DNA of 64,000 nucleotides from JAMZMI01 sp047632435. GTDB taxonomy: Bacteria; Bacteroidota; Bacteroidia; Cytophagales; Cyclobacteriaceae. Positions 18,788 to 29,214 of the stretch are shown in pieces. The notes beneath the pieces are model-generated. The model made no database searches and had not been told where the DNA came from. It worked only from the letters and a program-made list of their open reading frames with translations. A program made the translations under genes and the position numbers. Positions within the stretch are counted from its first letter, which is position 1, and each line of letters opens with the position of its first letter. The stretch is from NCBI GenBank assembly GCA_047632435.1, contig JBLICU010000006.1:1-64000 (forward strand), given 5' to 3'.

Positions 18788-21700
18788 ATGATGACCTACC
18801 GTAAAATAGTTATTACGGTATGCCTCCTTTGCCTTTCTCTTGTTGGTTTTGCACAATTCGATACATGGATTGTAGACAATAACCTTCAGAGCCCGACAGG
18901 GAGTCATATTTTTAGCGATTTGTCTGCTGCGATCACTGTTGCAGCGGTTGGTGATGTTATCTATGTCAAGGCAAGTCCCACTCCTTATGCGAATTCCATT
19001 ATTAACAAAGGGATTACGATAGTTGGTGAGGGTTTTAAGGGGCAAGCTGCAACAATTGATCAATTGACAATTGGTATGGATGCCAGTAATACGGCAATTC
19101 ACGGTTTGAAGATCACGGATCAGCTAGTGTTTAACAGTGCTGTTGGCATAGATCTAAGTAATATTCTTATTTCTTATAATTTCATTGAAGAAATCCTTTG
19201 GAATTCCGGAGGCACAACTGATTCTATCCGAAACCTTGATATTCAATCGAATATCATCGGTAGCGGCCAGATGTCAGCAGGTACAGAGGCTCTCTATTTG
19301 AATCTACGTACTGCGGGAACCCTTTTCATTGAGAATAATGTCTTTTTCGGCTCCACTTCTAGTGGGGCATCAATAAGAGCTTCTGGGGTATTTATCTCTA
19401 GAAATGCTTTTATAGGAACAGGAACAGAAAAAGCATTTGATCATATTTCAAATTGCAGCGTCAGTTCGAACATTTTCTTCGGACGTTCAGCAGAAGCGAT
19501 GGATGGGACATCTTCCGAAAACTCCTTTTCAAACAATTACGCATTTAGTACTTTAGATGATACTTTTGCCAATGTAATAGGTGTCATCGGCACAGCATGC
19601 GCAAGTCCAAATTCAAATACAGATCCTAGATTGGTAAACATTATCCTTTCGACAGCCTGGGATTTCGATTTATTTACAATTGACTATGATTTCCAGCTGA
19701 TCCGCCACCCATTGGACCGGCTGAAAATTCTTTCTCTGAAACGGGCAAATGGCTTCCAACGATCAGCTCTATGTTGGGAGTGGTAGAATTGTTGGAGGGC
19801 AGCAATCTTAGCCTCGACGTTACTGCATTTGTTGACAATGGCATTCATGATGCACCTAGTCTTACCTCTTTCGAATTTTTCTTTGATGATAGTGACCTTG
19901 GGTTTGCTAGCAACATTATTTCTACCACCACCGTACCATTGTCAAATTTATTTTCAGGGCAAGTTGATTTTGTGACGAATGGCCTGGCTGCTGGCAGCCA
20001 TTTACTATATCTAAGAGTAGCTGATGAAAACAGATGGGGGTTATACAAGAGCTATCCGATATATATTGTTGATAATGCAATAGCAGGATTTGACATAAAT
20101 GCGGCGGAGTATTTCTTCAATTTGGATCCAGGAGTGGGCTTAGCTACGCCTATTACCATCTCCAGAACGAATACCTTGAACCTGTTAGAAACCATAGATG
20201 CTTCATTGTTAACAACTGGGTTTCATAACCTATTTATTAGAGTAGGAGATCAACATGGACGTTGGGGATTATACCAAAGCAAGCTTTTATATGTGGACAA
20301 TAGCAGCCCTGCAAATACTTCTATCATTCAAGCGGTGGAGTATTATTTTAACGATGATCCTGGTTATGGTGTAGCAATTCCTTTAACAGCCAATTCTATT
20401 GATTTCACAGATGCGATTGTAACCACAGATCTTGACCCAGGCTTTCACAATTTATTTATAAGGGCACAAGACGATGGAGGAATATGGGGCTTGACGAGTA
20501 CAAAGCTTCTTTATGTTGACCCTTCAGGCGCTGGACTTGCCAGTAGCATTGGTACGTTTGAGTATTTTTTTGATGACGACCCTGGTTACGGAGCAGCTAC
20601 AGCTATAACCGTTTCCACACCAGCAAATGAGGTCAATCTATTAGAGACACTTGTTGCAACTTCTCTCACCACAGGCTTTCACAATCTTTTTATTCGGTCA
20701 CAAGATGCTGGAGGTACATGGGGACTTCCCATTTCAAAGCTTGTGTAGGTTGACCCATCAGGAGCTGGATCGCATACTCTGTTCAGGCTCTTATTTATAT
20801 GACGATGATCCTGGGTATGGGCTGGCCAGTGCAGCTGATCTGACTGATGGCGCATTAATTGATGAACTGATAACGGCCTCTGCTAGTTCGCTAGATTTGG
20901 GCTTTCATAATCTTTTTATTAGAATTCAAGATTTGAATGGAACATGGAGCTTGCCTGTTTCAAAGTTGCTATATGTTGATAAGGCGGGTAATGTAAATGT
21001 GAACATTTCGGAGATGGAATATTTCTTTGACACAGATCCTGGGTATGGTGCTGGTTTATCCATTCTTTTAGATCCTGCCGAACCAGATCCCATTCGGGAA
21101 CTAATTCTTAATGCTGCCAGTCTGCCGGCGGGCAATCATACCCTTGGTGTTCGAGCTAAGAATAAATCAGATGTTTGGGGGATTACGGCATATGAACTAT
21201 ATATTAGTTTCCCCCCTTCTCGAGAATTGGATTCTGTTTCTTTGATTGTTTTTTACAACAAAACCGATGGTGATAACTGTGATCAAAATTCGGGTTGGAT
21301 TTCAGGAAGTCTGGATACCTGGTATGGAGTTACATTGCTTAATAATCGAGTGGATTCTATCAAATTGGGGTCGAATAATTTGAATGGTGTCTTGCCAAAA
21401 CCACTTGGTTATGTAGATGAAGTTACCTACATGTCATTGGCTGAAAATATCCTTAAGGATACCATACCGTCAACTCTTACCGATCTGAATAAGTTGGTTA
21501 CACTACAACTTCACGCCAATCAGTTCAATGAGATTCCTGATCTTTCCTCGATCACAACACTTCAAAATATTGCCCTTGATTCTAATTACTTTGATTTTGG
21601 AGACTTAGAACCATTTGCAGCTGTTCCAAGTCTGAGTTACGACAATCAAAAAGTATTTAACGACTTTCCAGTTGACTCAATCGTTTCGATAGGTCAGTCA

Positions 21701-23895
21701 GTGACCATAAACAAGCTGATAGAAGGGGTCAATAACAGTTATCAATGGTATCTGGATAATAACCCTATCGAATTTGCGGACCTTGAAGATTATGAGATTT
21801 CCAATTTTAATTCAAGTAATACGGGGACTTATGTTTTACGCGTAAATAATCCAGTTCTTAGCGATATCGAATTGGAAACACAGCCATTTAGTCTGGGGAT
21901 TCCGGATTTGCAGGAAGACTCTCTTGCTATGGTTTCTCTTTACAACGCTCTGGGAGGTGCAGCTTGGACTGGTGTTTCTGGTTGGCTTAACTTCTGGGTT
22001 GGGCTCATGGACAGGAGTTACTCTTGAGAATCAACAGGTAACATCACTCAATCTGGCATCCAGAAACTTGAAAGGAAAGCTGCCTCCTGATTTTACATAT
22101 GCCGATTCATTGATCACACTGAATCTTTCAGGCAATGCCATTCAGGACACTGTTCCCGAGACCTTTCGATCATTGAGTTTTTTAAAGTATCTAAATATCG
22201 CATCGAATAACATCAATACCTGAGCTTAATAATTTGGCAAATTTGAATACGCTCAACGTTTCCCAAAACATAATTCAATTTGGCGATTTAGAGAAAAATA
22301 CTGGAATACCTCAATTCCTTTATGCTTTGCAAGACAGTATCGGGGTTTTTGCCGATACAGTTGTGGACGTCAATTCAAATTTGCTAATAGAAAGAAAAAT
22401 TACTGGCCCGAATAATACCTATCAATGGTTGCTGAATGGAGCACCCCTTACGGGAAATGCAACTGCGAATTCAGATGCTATTCTAGTAGAAACTATTGCA
22501 TTTGCTGACGAAGGCAACTACGTTCTTGAAGTTAAAAACACTCAAATTACCGATCTAACATTACATACAAAAGCGTTCAATTTAGGTGTAAGTAGCCTGG
22601 AGAGAGATTCGAAGGCGCTGCTGGCGCTATATGATGCAACAGATGGGGATAACTGGAGCACGCCAGTAAACTGGAAAACAGCAAATATTGCCACTACTCC
22701 ATGGGTTGGTGTAACATTGGGAGGAACCAACTCTGATCGGGTGACGGCAATAGACCTCTCAGAATTCGGACTCAAGGACACCATACCAACTGATATCAGG
22801 GACATTACGAGCTTGCAAATACCAGATTTGGCTGACAATGAAATTGCAGCATTGCCTAATATGTCTGGAATGCCCAATATTACGAGTCTCAATTTGAACA
22901 ATAACAAATTGGTATTTAGATATCTCATTCCCAATAGGAACATTTCAGGTATATCCTTTATCAATCAAAAAAGATTTGGACAGACACTATACGATACACT
23001 GGATGCTGGATACGAAGTGGTGCTTGATGCGTTTATTGGCATTGACTTTGGCAAGGGTACGGTGCTTCAGTGGAATTTTGGGGAACTAGTGCCGGGACAA
23101 CTCTTCAATAACGATGTGGAGCCAATTGCCAACGCCAATGCTTCATCCTTTCTCCTTGAAAATGTAAATATCAACAGTCAGGGAACTTATAGATTGTTTA
23201 CGACTCATCCTGATATACCGGGTATGAGCATAGAAAGTAGAAACCAGAACATATTGGCCAAAACAGATTTCATTGGATCCGTTAGTTTGAATGGGACGTC
23301 TGTCACAGATACGGAAGTGGTGGTTTGGAGAAAAACAGCGTCAGGCCCGTTTTCCAAGGTGGACAGTACATTGGTAGATGAAGGAGGTGAATATATTCTT
23401 AAGGACGTGGTTCTTGGCACATTTATCGTTTTGGCAAGACCCAATACAACCCTGCCCAAATTTTCTAAGACGATTCAGACATATTACATTAGCGCCGATA
23501 CCTATTCGGAGGCCAACGAACTTTTATTAGAAGGCGTAACTCAGGGTATAGATATCAATCTCATTGAATGTATTAATTACTGAAGCGGGCATTGATGTAA
23601 CTCAGGAAGAAATTCTTTTCAACCTGAAACCATACCTGAAGGATATTAATATTTATCCAATCCGACAGATGGGTTGCTTGCGTTAGATTATTTGGTTTAT
23701 CGGGAGATTGATGACTTGAAAATGCAGTTGATTTCTGCTCAGGGGATTATTTTGGTAGATCAGGAGGTTGATCGTCGAAGAAGTTTGCATCATGCAGAGA
23801 TAGATCTGACTCAATATGAATCGGGCATTTATTATTTGATGTTTACAGATGAGGCAGGAACTTTTGCTCATCCTGTAAAAATAGCCAGGAAATAA
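18788..23895 (+). pseudogene. Broken T9SS-secreted giant protein (β-helix, DPGYG repeats, LRR, sorting domain)
   Basis: Read across frames, this is one gene: signal peptide (18788), β-helix, six ~75-residue repeats built on 'EYFFDDDPGYG ... GFHNLFIR ... WGL ... KLLYVD', three leucine-rich segments ('DSKALLALYDATDGDNW' type) with Ig-like parts, a regulatory-like domain and a type A sorting domain ('GIYYLMFTDEAG', ending 23895). Lesions by translation: frameshift near 19696; TAG for Tyr at 20746; two frame changes within 20760-20800; frameshifts near 21990 and 22213; a deletion of ~120 codons with frameshift near 23570; and one missing C near 23656. The second half matches the C-terminal half of the gene at 1-6434 closely ('QGTYR', 'RNQNIL', 'TYYISA'). 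Flanking genes are intact, favouring decay over poor sequence. Confidence 0.85.
19834..21200 (+). repeat. Six in-gene ~75-codon 'DPGYG' repeats
   Basis: Tandem coding repeats in the broken gene, each with an 'EYFFDDDPGYG' head, a 'GFHNLFIR' middle and a 'WGL...KLLYVD' tail; heads encode FFFDDSDLGF, YFFNLDPGVG, YYFNDDPGYG, YFFDDDPGYG, YLYDDDPGYG and YFFDTDPGYG. Copies three to five are close at DNA level, and two of the lesions (20746 and 20760-20800) fall within the repeats. Confidence 0.75.
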
Positions 23896-23969
23896 ACCTA
23901 TTGACTTAGCTTCTGGTGAGAACCTGGGGAACTTCTTCTCAAGGTTCTTCTTATTTTAAGCTGGTCGTG

Positions 23970-26900
23970 TCAATCAAAAAGATTCGTGATGTCGGTTTTC
24001 GAAAGGCTTTTGATGAAACTCTCTTCGATCGTAATCAGATCCTTGGCAAGTCTCATCTTCGATTGTTGCAGCTTGAGAATTTTTTCTTCTACTGTATCAC
24101 GTGCAATGAATTTGTACGTAAACACAGTATTTGTCTGACCTATTCGATGAGCCCTGTCCACAGCCTGCGCTTCTACTGCAGGATTCCACCAGGGATCAAG
24201 AAGGAAAACATAATCCGCTTGGGTAAGATTAAGCCCCAAACCACCGGCTTTAAGGGAAATCAAAAAAATCCTGATATGATCGTTATCCTGAAATTTCTCG
24301 ACTTGTGCTTGTCTATCACGAACGGAACCATCCAGATAAGCATATTTGATATCCTCTTTTTGAAGGTGATCTTCAAAAAGTTTCAAGTGCTTCACAAATT
24401 GACTGAATATGAGAATTTTGTGATTGTTGCCCAAGGCATTACGGAGCATATACGTGATGTCCTCAAATTTCCCGGAATCACCTGCATACTCCGGATCTAC
24501 CATTACAGGATGATTTGCAATTTGCCGCAATCTTGTCAATCCCTGCAATAGCACCATGTGGGATTTTTGAATTCCTTCGGTTTCTATCACATCAAGCAGC
24601 TTGTGGCGATAGTTGTTTTTTTCCGTGTCGTAATACTCCCGCTGCTGCGGTGAAAGATCACAATATTGAATGTTTTCTATTTTCTCAGGAAGATCTTTTG
24701 CTACTTGAGATTTTTCGCGCCTAAGAATGAATGGTTTGATCAGTGCATTTAGCTTGGCCGTGCGCTCCACATCCTTCTTTTTCTCAATTGGGATGAGGTA
24801 TTTTTCTTTGAAATATTTCTGAGTGCCTAGCAAACCCGGATTTACAAAGGACATTTGCGACCAAAGATCCATGGTACTATTTTCTATCGGTGTTCCTGTT
24901 AGAATGAGTTTCCTTCTTGATTTTAAGGTGAGCACCGCCTTTGCAATAATTGAATCAGGATTTTTAATGGCCTGTGATTCATCCAGTATGATGTAGTTGA
25001 AATAAAACTGACCCAGCAATGCTGCGTCGACCCTTGTGATTCCATAGCTGGTAAGAACGATATCGTACTTAGCAAATTTGGAAATATCCTTCACTCGAGA
25101 AGTCCCAGTGTAGTTTAGCACCTTAATCTTCGGAGTGAACTTTTTGGCTTCCATTTGCCAGTTATAAATCAGTGAAGTTGGCATGATCAGCAAACTGGTC
25201 GCCTCCTTATTTACTTCTTTTTCCTTTTGAAGCAAAGTCAAAGTTTGCACCGTTTTCCCCAGACCCATATCATCTGCCAAACATCCACCAAAACCATATT
25301 GGTTTAGGAATTCCAACCAATTATATCCTGCTTTTTGATAAGGTCTCAGTTCACCTTTGAAAGCGATTGGCCCTTCCTGATCTTCTATTTCAGAGAAATT
25401 CAGCAGCTTCTCCAGCTTTCGTGTCATGGCCACCTTGGCATGATTTCCTTCTTGGAGATCTTTGACTAAGGACAGATGAATTTTGTTGAGTTTCAGATGA
25501 CTCTCTACGGATGTGGAAAAGGCAAACAAATCGCTGTATTCCGTAACCCAACTGTCAGGAATGATTGCAATCTCGCCATTAGGCAGCTTGAATTCTCGTT
25601 GATCCTTCAAGATGTATTTCCTGATGGTCATAAATGGAATTTCAAATTCACCAAAACGGATATATGCCTTGATGTCAAACCAGTCAATATTTTCCGAAAT
25701 ATCTACATCAATGTGTGTTTCACCTAAAAAATATTTCTTGGTATTATCATTTTGCTGCCTTACCTCTATGCCAATATCTTTGAGTGATTTCAGGTTTGTA
25801 TTCAGCCAAGAAATGGCGCTATTTTTTTCAAGTGTAGATCGGGAGCTTTTCAGCTGCAAGCCACTTTTGATCAATTGATCGAGTATGTTTTTTTCCTGTT
25901 CGGCATCCCTTTTTATCCGGTGAAAAATATAGTTATCTGCTTGCTTTTCGAGGGAGACACTTACATTTTTGATTTTATCGGCTTTATACGAATAAGTCCC
26001 ATACTGAAAGCTCAATTCGAACAGGATCTTTTCTGCTTCCATTTTTCCATTTCCATTCGAAGACCCATTTTGGTCGAAGAGTGTGATAGGCGCTATTGTG
26101 GCCAATTCTGAAAAAGTCAAAACCGCAGCAGGAGCAAGATTTTCGGTCTTGATTTCGAATCCCTGAGCATACACATCAAAAGAAGCGATGAGTGGAGCTA
26201 CAAATTTTTGATAATATGTCTCCTCTACGTTTTTAGGGATGAGGATAAATTTCTTGTTGAAAAAAGGCTTGAGTTTGCTCCCATTCACAGACTTTTCAAA
26301 AGTGAAGAGTGTGTCCTCAACCACCATCCATCCTGGTTCTTTACAGAGCAAATAGCTGCCGTTCTGATAAAAATGAATCTTTTCCTCGTTGAGTTTGATG
26401 GTCGGGAAGTAATGTGTGTTGTCCTCATTTCTTCGGAAATGAAAAAGTACTGATGCTTTCTTTTCTGCAATCGCAATTGGTTTCCAGGTGGGCTCACCGT
26501 CTTTGCCCATTTCGAACAGCATTTTACCTGCAATTCGGTCCAGAACTCTAGCCCTGCGCCGTTCCAAATAGCCCTCTATCTCATTTTGAAGAGTGACGTC
26601 ACCGGTATTTTTGTCATAAGTTTTAAGGAAAAACTCACCGGGTTTCATCTTCTTTTTTTGGTACTTGTTCGCCACCGCATTCTGCTGCATCTCATCCATC
26701 ACTTTGATGAGCTGGTAGTCGTTTTCATCCAGACCACTATCAAATTCTGCGGCGTTTTGTGAGGAAATATTCTGATGAGAAAAAGTGAGTCGTTCCTTTT
26801 CGTCTAACTGAACCATAAATGATTCGAACAGATATCCCAGATACTCATGCTCATAGAGCGAGTAAATAATTTGAAACGGCTGATCGGGCGATACTTTCAT
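23970..26900 (-). CDS. SNF2/SWI2-family DNA-dependent ATPase (RapA/HepA-like helicase)
   Basis: 976 residues. The N-terminal ~480 residues carry no motif I recognise. The SNF2 ATPase core follows: Walker A 'ADDMGLGKTVQTL' (~residue 543), 'LLIMPTSLIYNWQ' (motif Ia), 'ILDESQAIKN' (DExx, ~638), 'LTGTPIENS' (motif III), then the C-terminal helicase half with 'ILIFSQFVKHL', 'ISLKAGGLGLNLTQADYVF' and 'QAVDRAHRIGQT' (motif VI). These proteins use ATP to move along DNA and remodel protein-DNA or transcription complexes. It is intact and free-standing, with no restriction or DISARM-type partner beside it, so a general role is more likely than phage defence. Confidence 0.92.
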   Translation of the reverse strand: MKVSPDQPFQIIYSLYEHEYLGYLFESFMVQLDEKERLTFSHQNISSQNAAEFDSGLDENDYQLIKVMDEMQQNAVANKYQKKKMKPGEFFLKTYDKNTGDVTLQNEIEGYLERRRARVLDRIAGKMLFEMGKDGEPTWKPIAIAEKKASVLFHFRRNEDNTHYFPTIKLNEEKIHFYQNGSYLLCKEPGWMVVEDTLFTFEKSVNGSKLKPFFNKKFILIPKNVEETYYQKFVAPLIASFDVYAQGFEIKTENLAPAAVLTFSELATIAPITLFDQNGSSNGNGKMEAEKILFELSFQYGTYSYKADKIKNVSVSLEKQADNYIFHRIKRDAEQEKNILDQLIKSGLQLKSSRSTLEKNSAISWLNTNLKSLKDIGIEVRQQNDNTKKYFLGETHIDVDISENIDWFDIKAYIRFGEFEIPFMTIRKYILKDQREFKLPNGEIAIIPDSWVTEYSDLFAFSTSVESHLKLNKIHLSLVKDLQEGNHAKVAMTRKLEKLLNFSEIEDQEGPIAFKGELRPYQKAGYNWLEFLNQYGFGGCLADDMGLGKTVQTLTLLQKEKEVNKEATSLLIMPTSLIYNWQMEAKKFTPKIKVLNYTGTSRVKDISKFAKYDIVLTSYGITRVDAALLGQFYFNYIILDESQAIKNPDSIIAKAVLTLKSRRKLILTGTPIENSTMDLWSQMSFVNPGLLGTQKYFKEKYLIPIEKKKDVERTAKLNALIKPFILRREKSQVAKDLPEKIENIQYCDLSPQQREYYDTEKNNYRHKLLDVIETEGIQKSHMVLLQGLTRLRQIANHPVMVDPEYAGDSGKFEDITYMLRNALGNNHKILIFSQFVKHLKLFEDHLQKEDIKYAYLDGSVRDRQAQVEKFQDNDHIRIFLISLKAGGLGLNLTQADYVFLLDPWWNPAVEAQAVDRAHRIGQTNTVFTYKFIARDTVEEKILKLQQSKMRLAKDLITIEESFIKSLSKTDITNLFD

Positions 26901-26968
26901 TGAATTGAGCCTTAGGCAAGCTTCGAATCTAAAGATTTTGAGTCAATTAACAAGCAAAAAACTTGGGA

Positions 26969-28195
26969 TCATTGCAACGATTCTACAGATGCACGCCGCG
27001 CGGCACTAAATGCAGGCTGTAAAGTGGCAAGTAGGGTGATGATGATGATACTCATTACCGTGAAGGCGACATCCAACCCACGGACTTCTACAGGATATGC
27101 AAGCATGATGGTGGTGGCGGTTCCCATGGGCACAAACCCAAAATATTGCTGGGCATAACACAGCGCCAAGCCAAGTACCAAACCAGTAGCCGCACCTGTC
27201 CCCGCGACGATAGCACCCTCCATGAGAAAAATGTTTCTGATCAATTTGTTGGTTGCCCCTTGGGCCAGCAGCACCGCTACATCTTTTTGTTTGTCTAAAA
27301 TCAACATTTTCAGAGAGAAAAAGATGTTGATAGAAGCAATTGCAATGATGATCGAAAAAGTAAGAAAGAGGAAAAACTTCTCAAGATTCAATGTGCGGTA
27401 AATATCGCCATGAATTTCATCACTTGATTTGACTACAAAAGCATCACCCAGCACATTTTGCAGGTTTTTCTTGACCGAATTTGTGTTGGCTTTGTCCACG
27501 ACTTTGATCTCCAGCGAGGTGCGTTTGCCCTGGTACCCAAACAGGGATTCAGTAAATCTGATAGGCACAAAAACGTAGTTGTTGTCAAAGTAATTTTCAA
27601 TGGCAAAAACAGCACCGGGTAAGATTTTTTTCACCCTGAATAGTTTGTCGGGATTGGTCATACCCGGACCTATATCTTCAGGATAATACACCTGGAGGGC
27701 GTAATAATCATTAGCGGGATTCACCGAAAGGTCATATTGCACGCCTCTGCCAAGAATGGCAAAATCGGTATCTTTTTCATGCAGCTTCAGCTCTCCAAAT
27801 ACAATGTTATTGTCCAATCTTCCCTGATCCAGAAAATTGTCGCTCACACCTTTGAGTCTGGCCACACGCTGGGAACTATTGTATTTGAGCAAGGCATTGT
27901 CTTCGATCACTTCAGTGACTATTTCCACATCTTCCACAGCATTGATTTTATCCTTTATTCCCTGATCGTATACAAAGGACTTGCCGTAAGTGGCACTAAC
28001 TACCAGATTGGCGTCTACTGCTCCATAGATGGAGCGCACGAGTCCTTCCAAACCATTAAAAACAGATAATGCGACAATAAGCGCCATGGTACCAATGGCT
28101 ACCACGATCATGGAAATGATGGAAATGACGTTGATGAAGTTCTTTTTCTTCTTTGACAGGAAATATCTTCTGGCTATGAAATAGGCAAGATTCAC
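26969..28195 (-). CDS. LolC/LolE-like lipoprotein-release or FtsX-family permease
   Basis: 408 residues with the four-helix MacB/FtsX permease plan: a helix at ~20-45 ('INVISIISMIVVAIGTMALIVAL'), a large periplasmic domain, and three C-terminal helices (~270-300, 325-350, 370-395). 'RRYFLSKKKKNFINVIS' at the N-terminus is the standard LolC/E start. With an ABC ATPase (LolD) it extracts lipoproteins from the inner membrane; the ATPase is not encoded here. The start is GTG at 28195, 3 bp after the rbfA stop, so the genes form an operon; this rbfA-lolC/E order is common in Bacteroidota. Confidence 0.88.
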   Translation of the reverse strand: MNLAYFIARRYFLSKKKKNFINVISIISMIVVAIGTMALIVALSVFNGLEGLVRSIYGAVDANLVVSATYGKSFVYDQGIKDKINAVEDVEIVTEVIEDNALLKYNSSQRVARLKGVSDNFLDQGRLDNNIVFGELKLHEKDTDFAILGRGVQYDLSVNPANDYYALQVYYPEDIGPGMTNPDKLFRVKKILPGAVFAIENYFDNNYVFVPIRFTESLFGYQGKRTSLEIKVVDKANTNSVKKNLQNVLGDAFVVKSSDEIHGDIYRTLNLEKFFLFLTFSIIIAIASINIFFSLKMLILDKQKDVAVLLAQGATNKLIRNIFLMEGAIVAGTGAATGLVLGLALCYAQQYFGFVPMGTATTIMLAYPVEVRGLDVAFTVMSIIIITLLATLQPAFSAARRASVESLQ

Positions 28196-28198
28196 AGA

Positions 28199-28597
28199 TC
28201 AGTCTTCGTTATCCTTTTTGGTCTCAATGGGGATTTTGAGGCTGTCAATAAGCTTATCGATATGCGAGGCTTTTTCTTCCGTATCATCGTGAACAAAGGC
28301 AATCTCAGGCACGATCCTCACCATTTTACCGATTTTGTTTCCCAGCAGCTTTCGTACCTCACTTTTGTTTTCATTCAAGTTGAAAAACACCTCTTCCGCA
28401 TTTGTCACGGGGAAAACGCTCAGGAATAACTTAGCAAAGCTCAGATCGGGGGAAACCTGTATTCCTGTGAGGGTCACGAGGCTGGTACCAAAGAAATGTC
28501 TTGGATCCTTCTGAAATATCTGTCCCAGATCTTTCTGGAGCTGTCGTGCGTATTTTTGTTGTCTTTGACTTGCCATAATAGCTGCAAATATCGGCAA
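28199..28597 (-). CDS. rbfA: Ribosome-binding factor A
   Basis: 132 residues from the furthest start; Met8 ('MASQRQQKYARQLQKDLGQI', start at 28576) is the likelier one because RbfA proteins begin with this helix. The KH-like fold is recognisable: 'LVTLTGIQVSPDLSFAKLFLSVF' and 'VRKLLGNKIGKMVRIVPEIAFVHD'. RbfA binds the 30S subunit and helps 16S rRNA 5'-end maturation, chiefly in the cold. The tail is acidic and lysine-rich ('TKKDNED'). It leads the rbfA-permease operon. Confidence 0.93.
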   Translation of the reverse strand: MPIFAAIMASQRQQKYARQLQKDLGQIFQKDPRHFFGTSLVTLTGIQVSPDLSFAKLFLSVFPVTNAEEVFFNLNENKSEVRKLLGNKIGKMVRIVPEIAFVHDDTEEKASHIDKLIDSLKIPIETKKDNED

Positions 28598-28733
28598 TAA
28601 AACAGAGTCTGTTTCAATAGCCAGAAAGAAATGTAGTCACATCATTCAAATCAGAACTGGACAATCATGATTTTAAACAGAAAATAAGAAGGTCATATTT
28701 CATTGGCAGATCAAGACGCTAATTCCCCGATAC

Positions 28734-28789
28734 TATCAATTGATATAAAAAACAGTGCTACCCCCCCCCCATTTTACTATCAATTGATA
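28734..28789. promoter_or_regulatory. Twin 12-bp palindromes flanking a C10 run
   Basis: The perfect palindrome TATCAATTGATA occurs at 28734-28745 and 28778-28789, centre to centre 44 bp apart, with ten consecutive C at 28761-28770 between them. Twin identical dyads about four helical turns apart are what a cooperatively bound regulator would use. They lie between rbfA (leftward) and the lipoprotein operon (rightward); which is controlled, if either, is unknown. Confidence 0.4.
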
Positions 28790-29030
28790 TACACCACAAA
28801 GCGTTTTTTAGAAATATAGCAAAAAATTTGTTTTTATGGGAATGATAAAAGTATAATTGCTCTATTGTTATTGTTTAGTAATTCCTCAAAACATCATCGC
28901 AGATGCACTGGAAGTTTGAAAAAATAACCGTAAAAGTAAAAGCCACTAGCGAAGTATTTGCTATTGGTCTACTCCTTTTTTTAAACAATCCAATCAATTT
29001 AAAACCCGATACATAAGATAAAATTTCGAT

Positions 29031-29117
29031 ACCCTGAGCAGCTCAGGGTTTGGAAAGGCAGTACTCATCTGCCTAACAAAAATGAACCACGCCCCATCTT
29101 GCGGATGAAAGGCGTGG
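29031..29117. other. Array of three consecutive stem-loops upstream of a lipoprotein operon
   Basis: Three adjacent perfect stems: 29031-29049 (ACCCTGAG / CTCAGGGT, 3-base loop), 29056-29074 (AGGCAG / CTGCCT, 7-base loop) and 29087-29117 (CCACGCC / GGCGTGG, 17-base loop). The array ends 46 bp before the ATG at 29164. It could be a structured 5' leader, a small RNA or a mobile-element end. I match it to no known riboswitch. The rest of the 28598-29163 gap holds the twin palindromes and otherwise AT-rich DNA without a gene. Confidence 0.5.
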
Positions 29118-29214
29118 CAATAACTTAAAATCCATTTAATTCTAACAAAAAACAGTTTAAGCTATGTACAGCAAAATTAAGAAAACCGTATAAACCAGCC
29201 AATTTTATGTTTAT

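Noticed and set aside
23919..23948. Stem-loop after the broken gene as a terminator
   Set aside because: The arms (AGAACCT / AGGTTCT) are only 7 bp with a 16-base loop and no T run follows; too weak to call.
23916..24551. Plus-strand frame antisense to the SNF2 helicase
   Set aside because: It lies wholly inside a conserved minus-strand gene and has no recognisable domain; typical shadow frame.
28761..28770. C10 run as evidence of a phase-variable gene
   Set aside because: It lies in non-coding DNA between palindromes with no start codon in reach, so only its possible regulatory role is kept as a finding.
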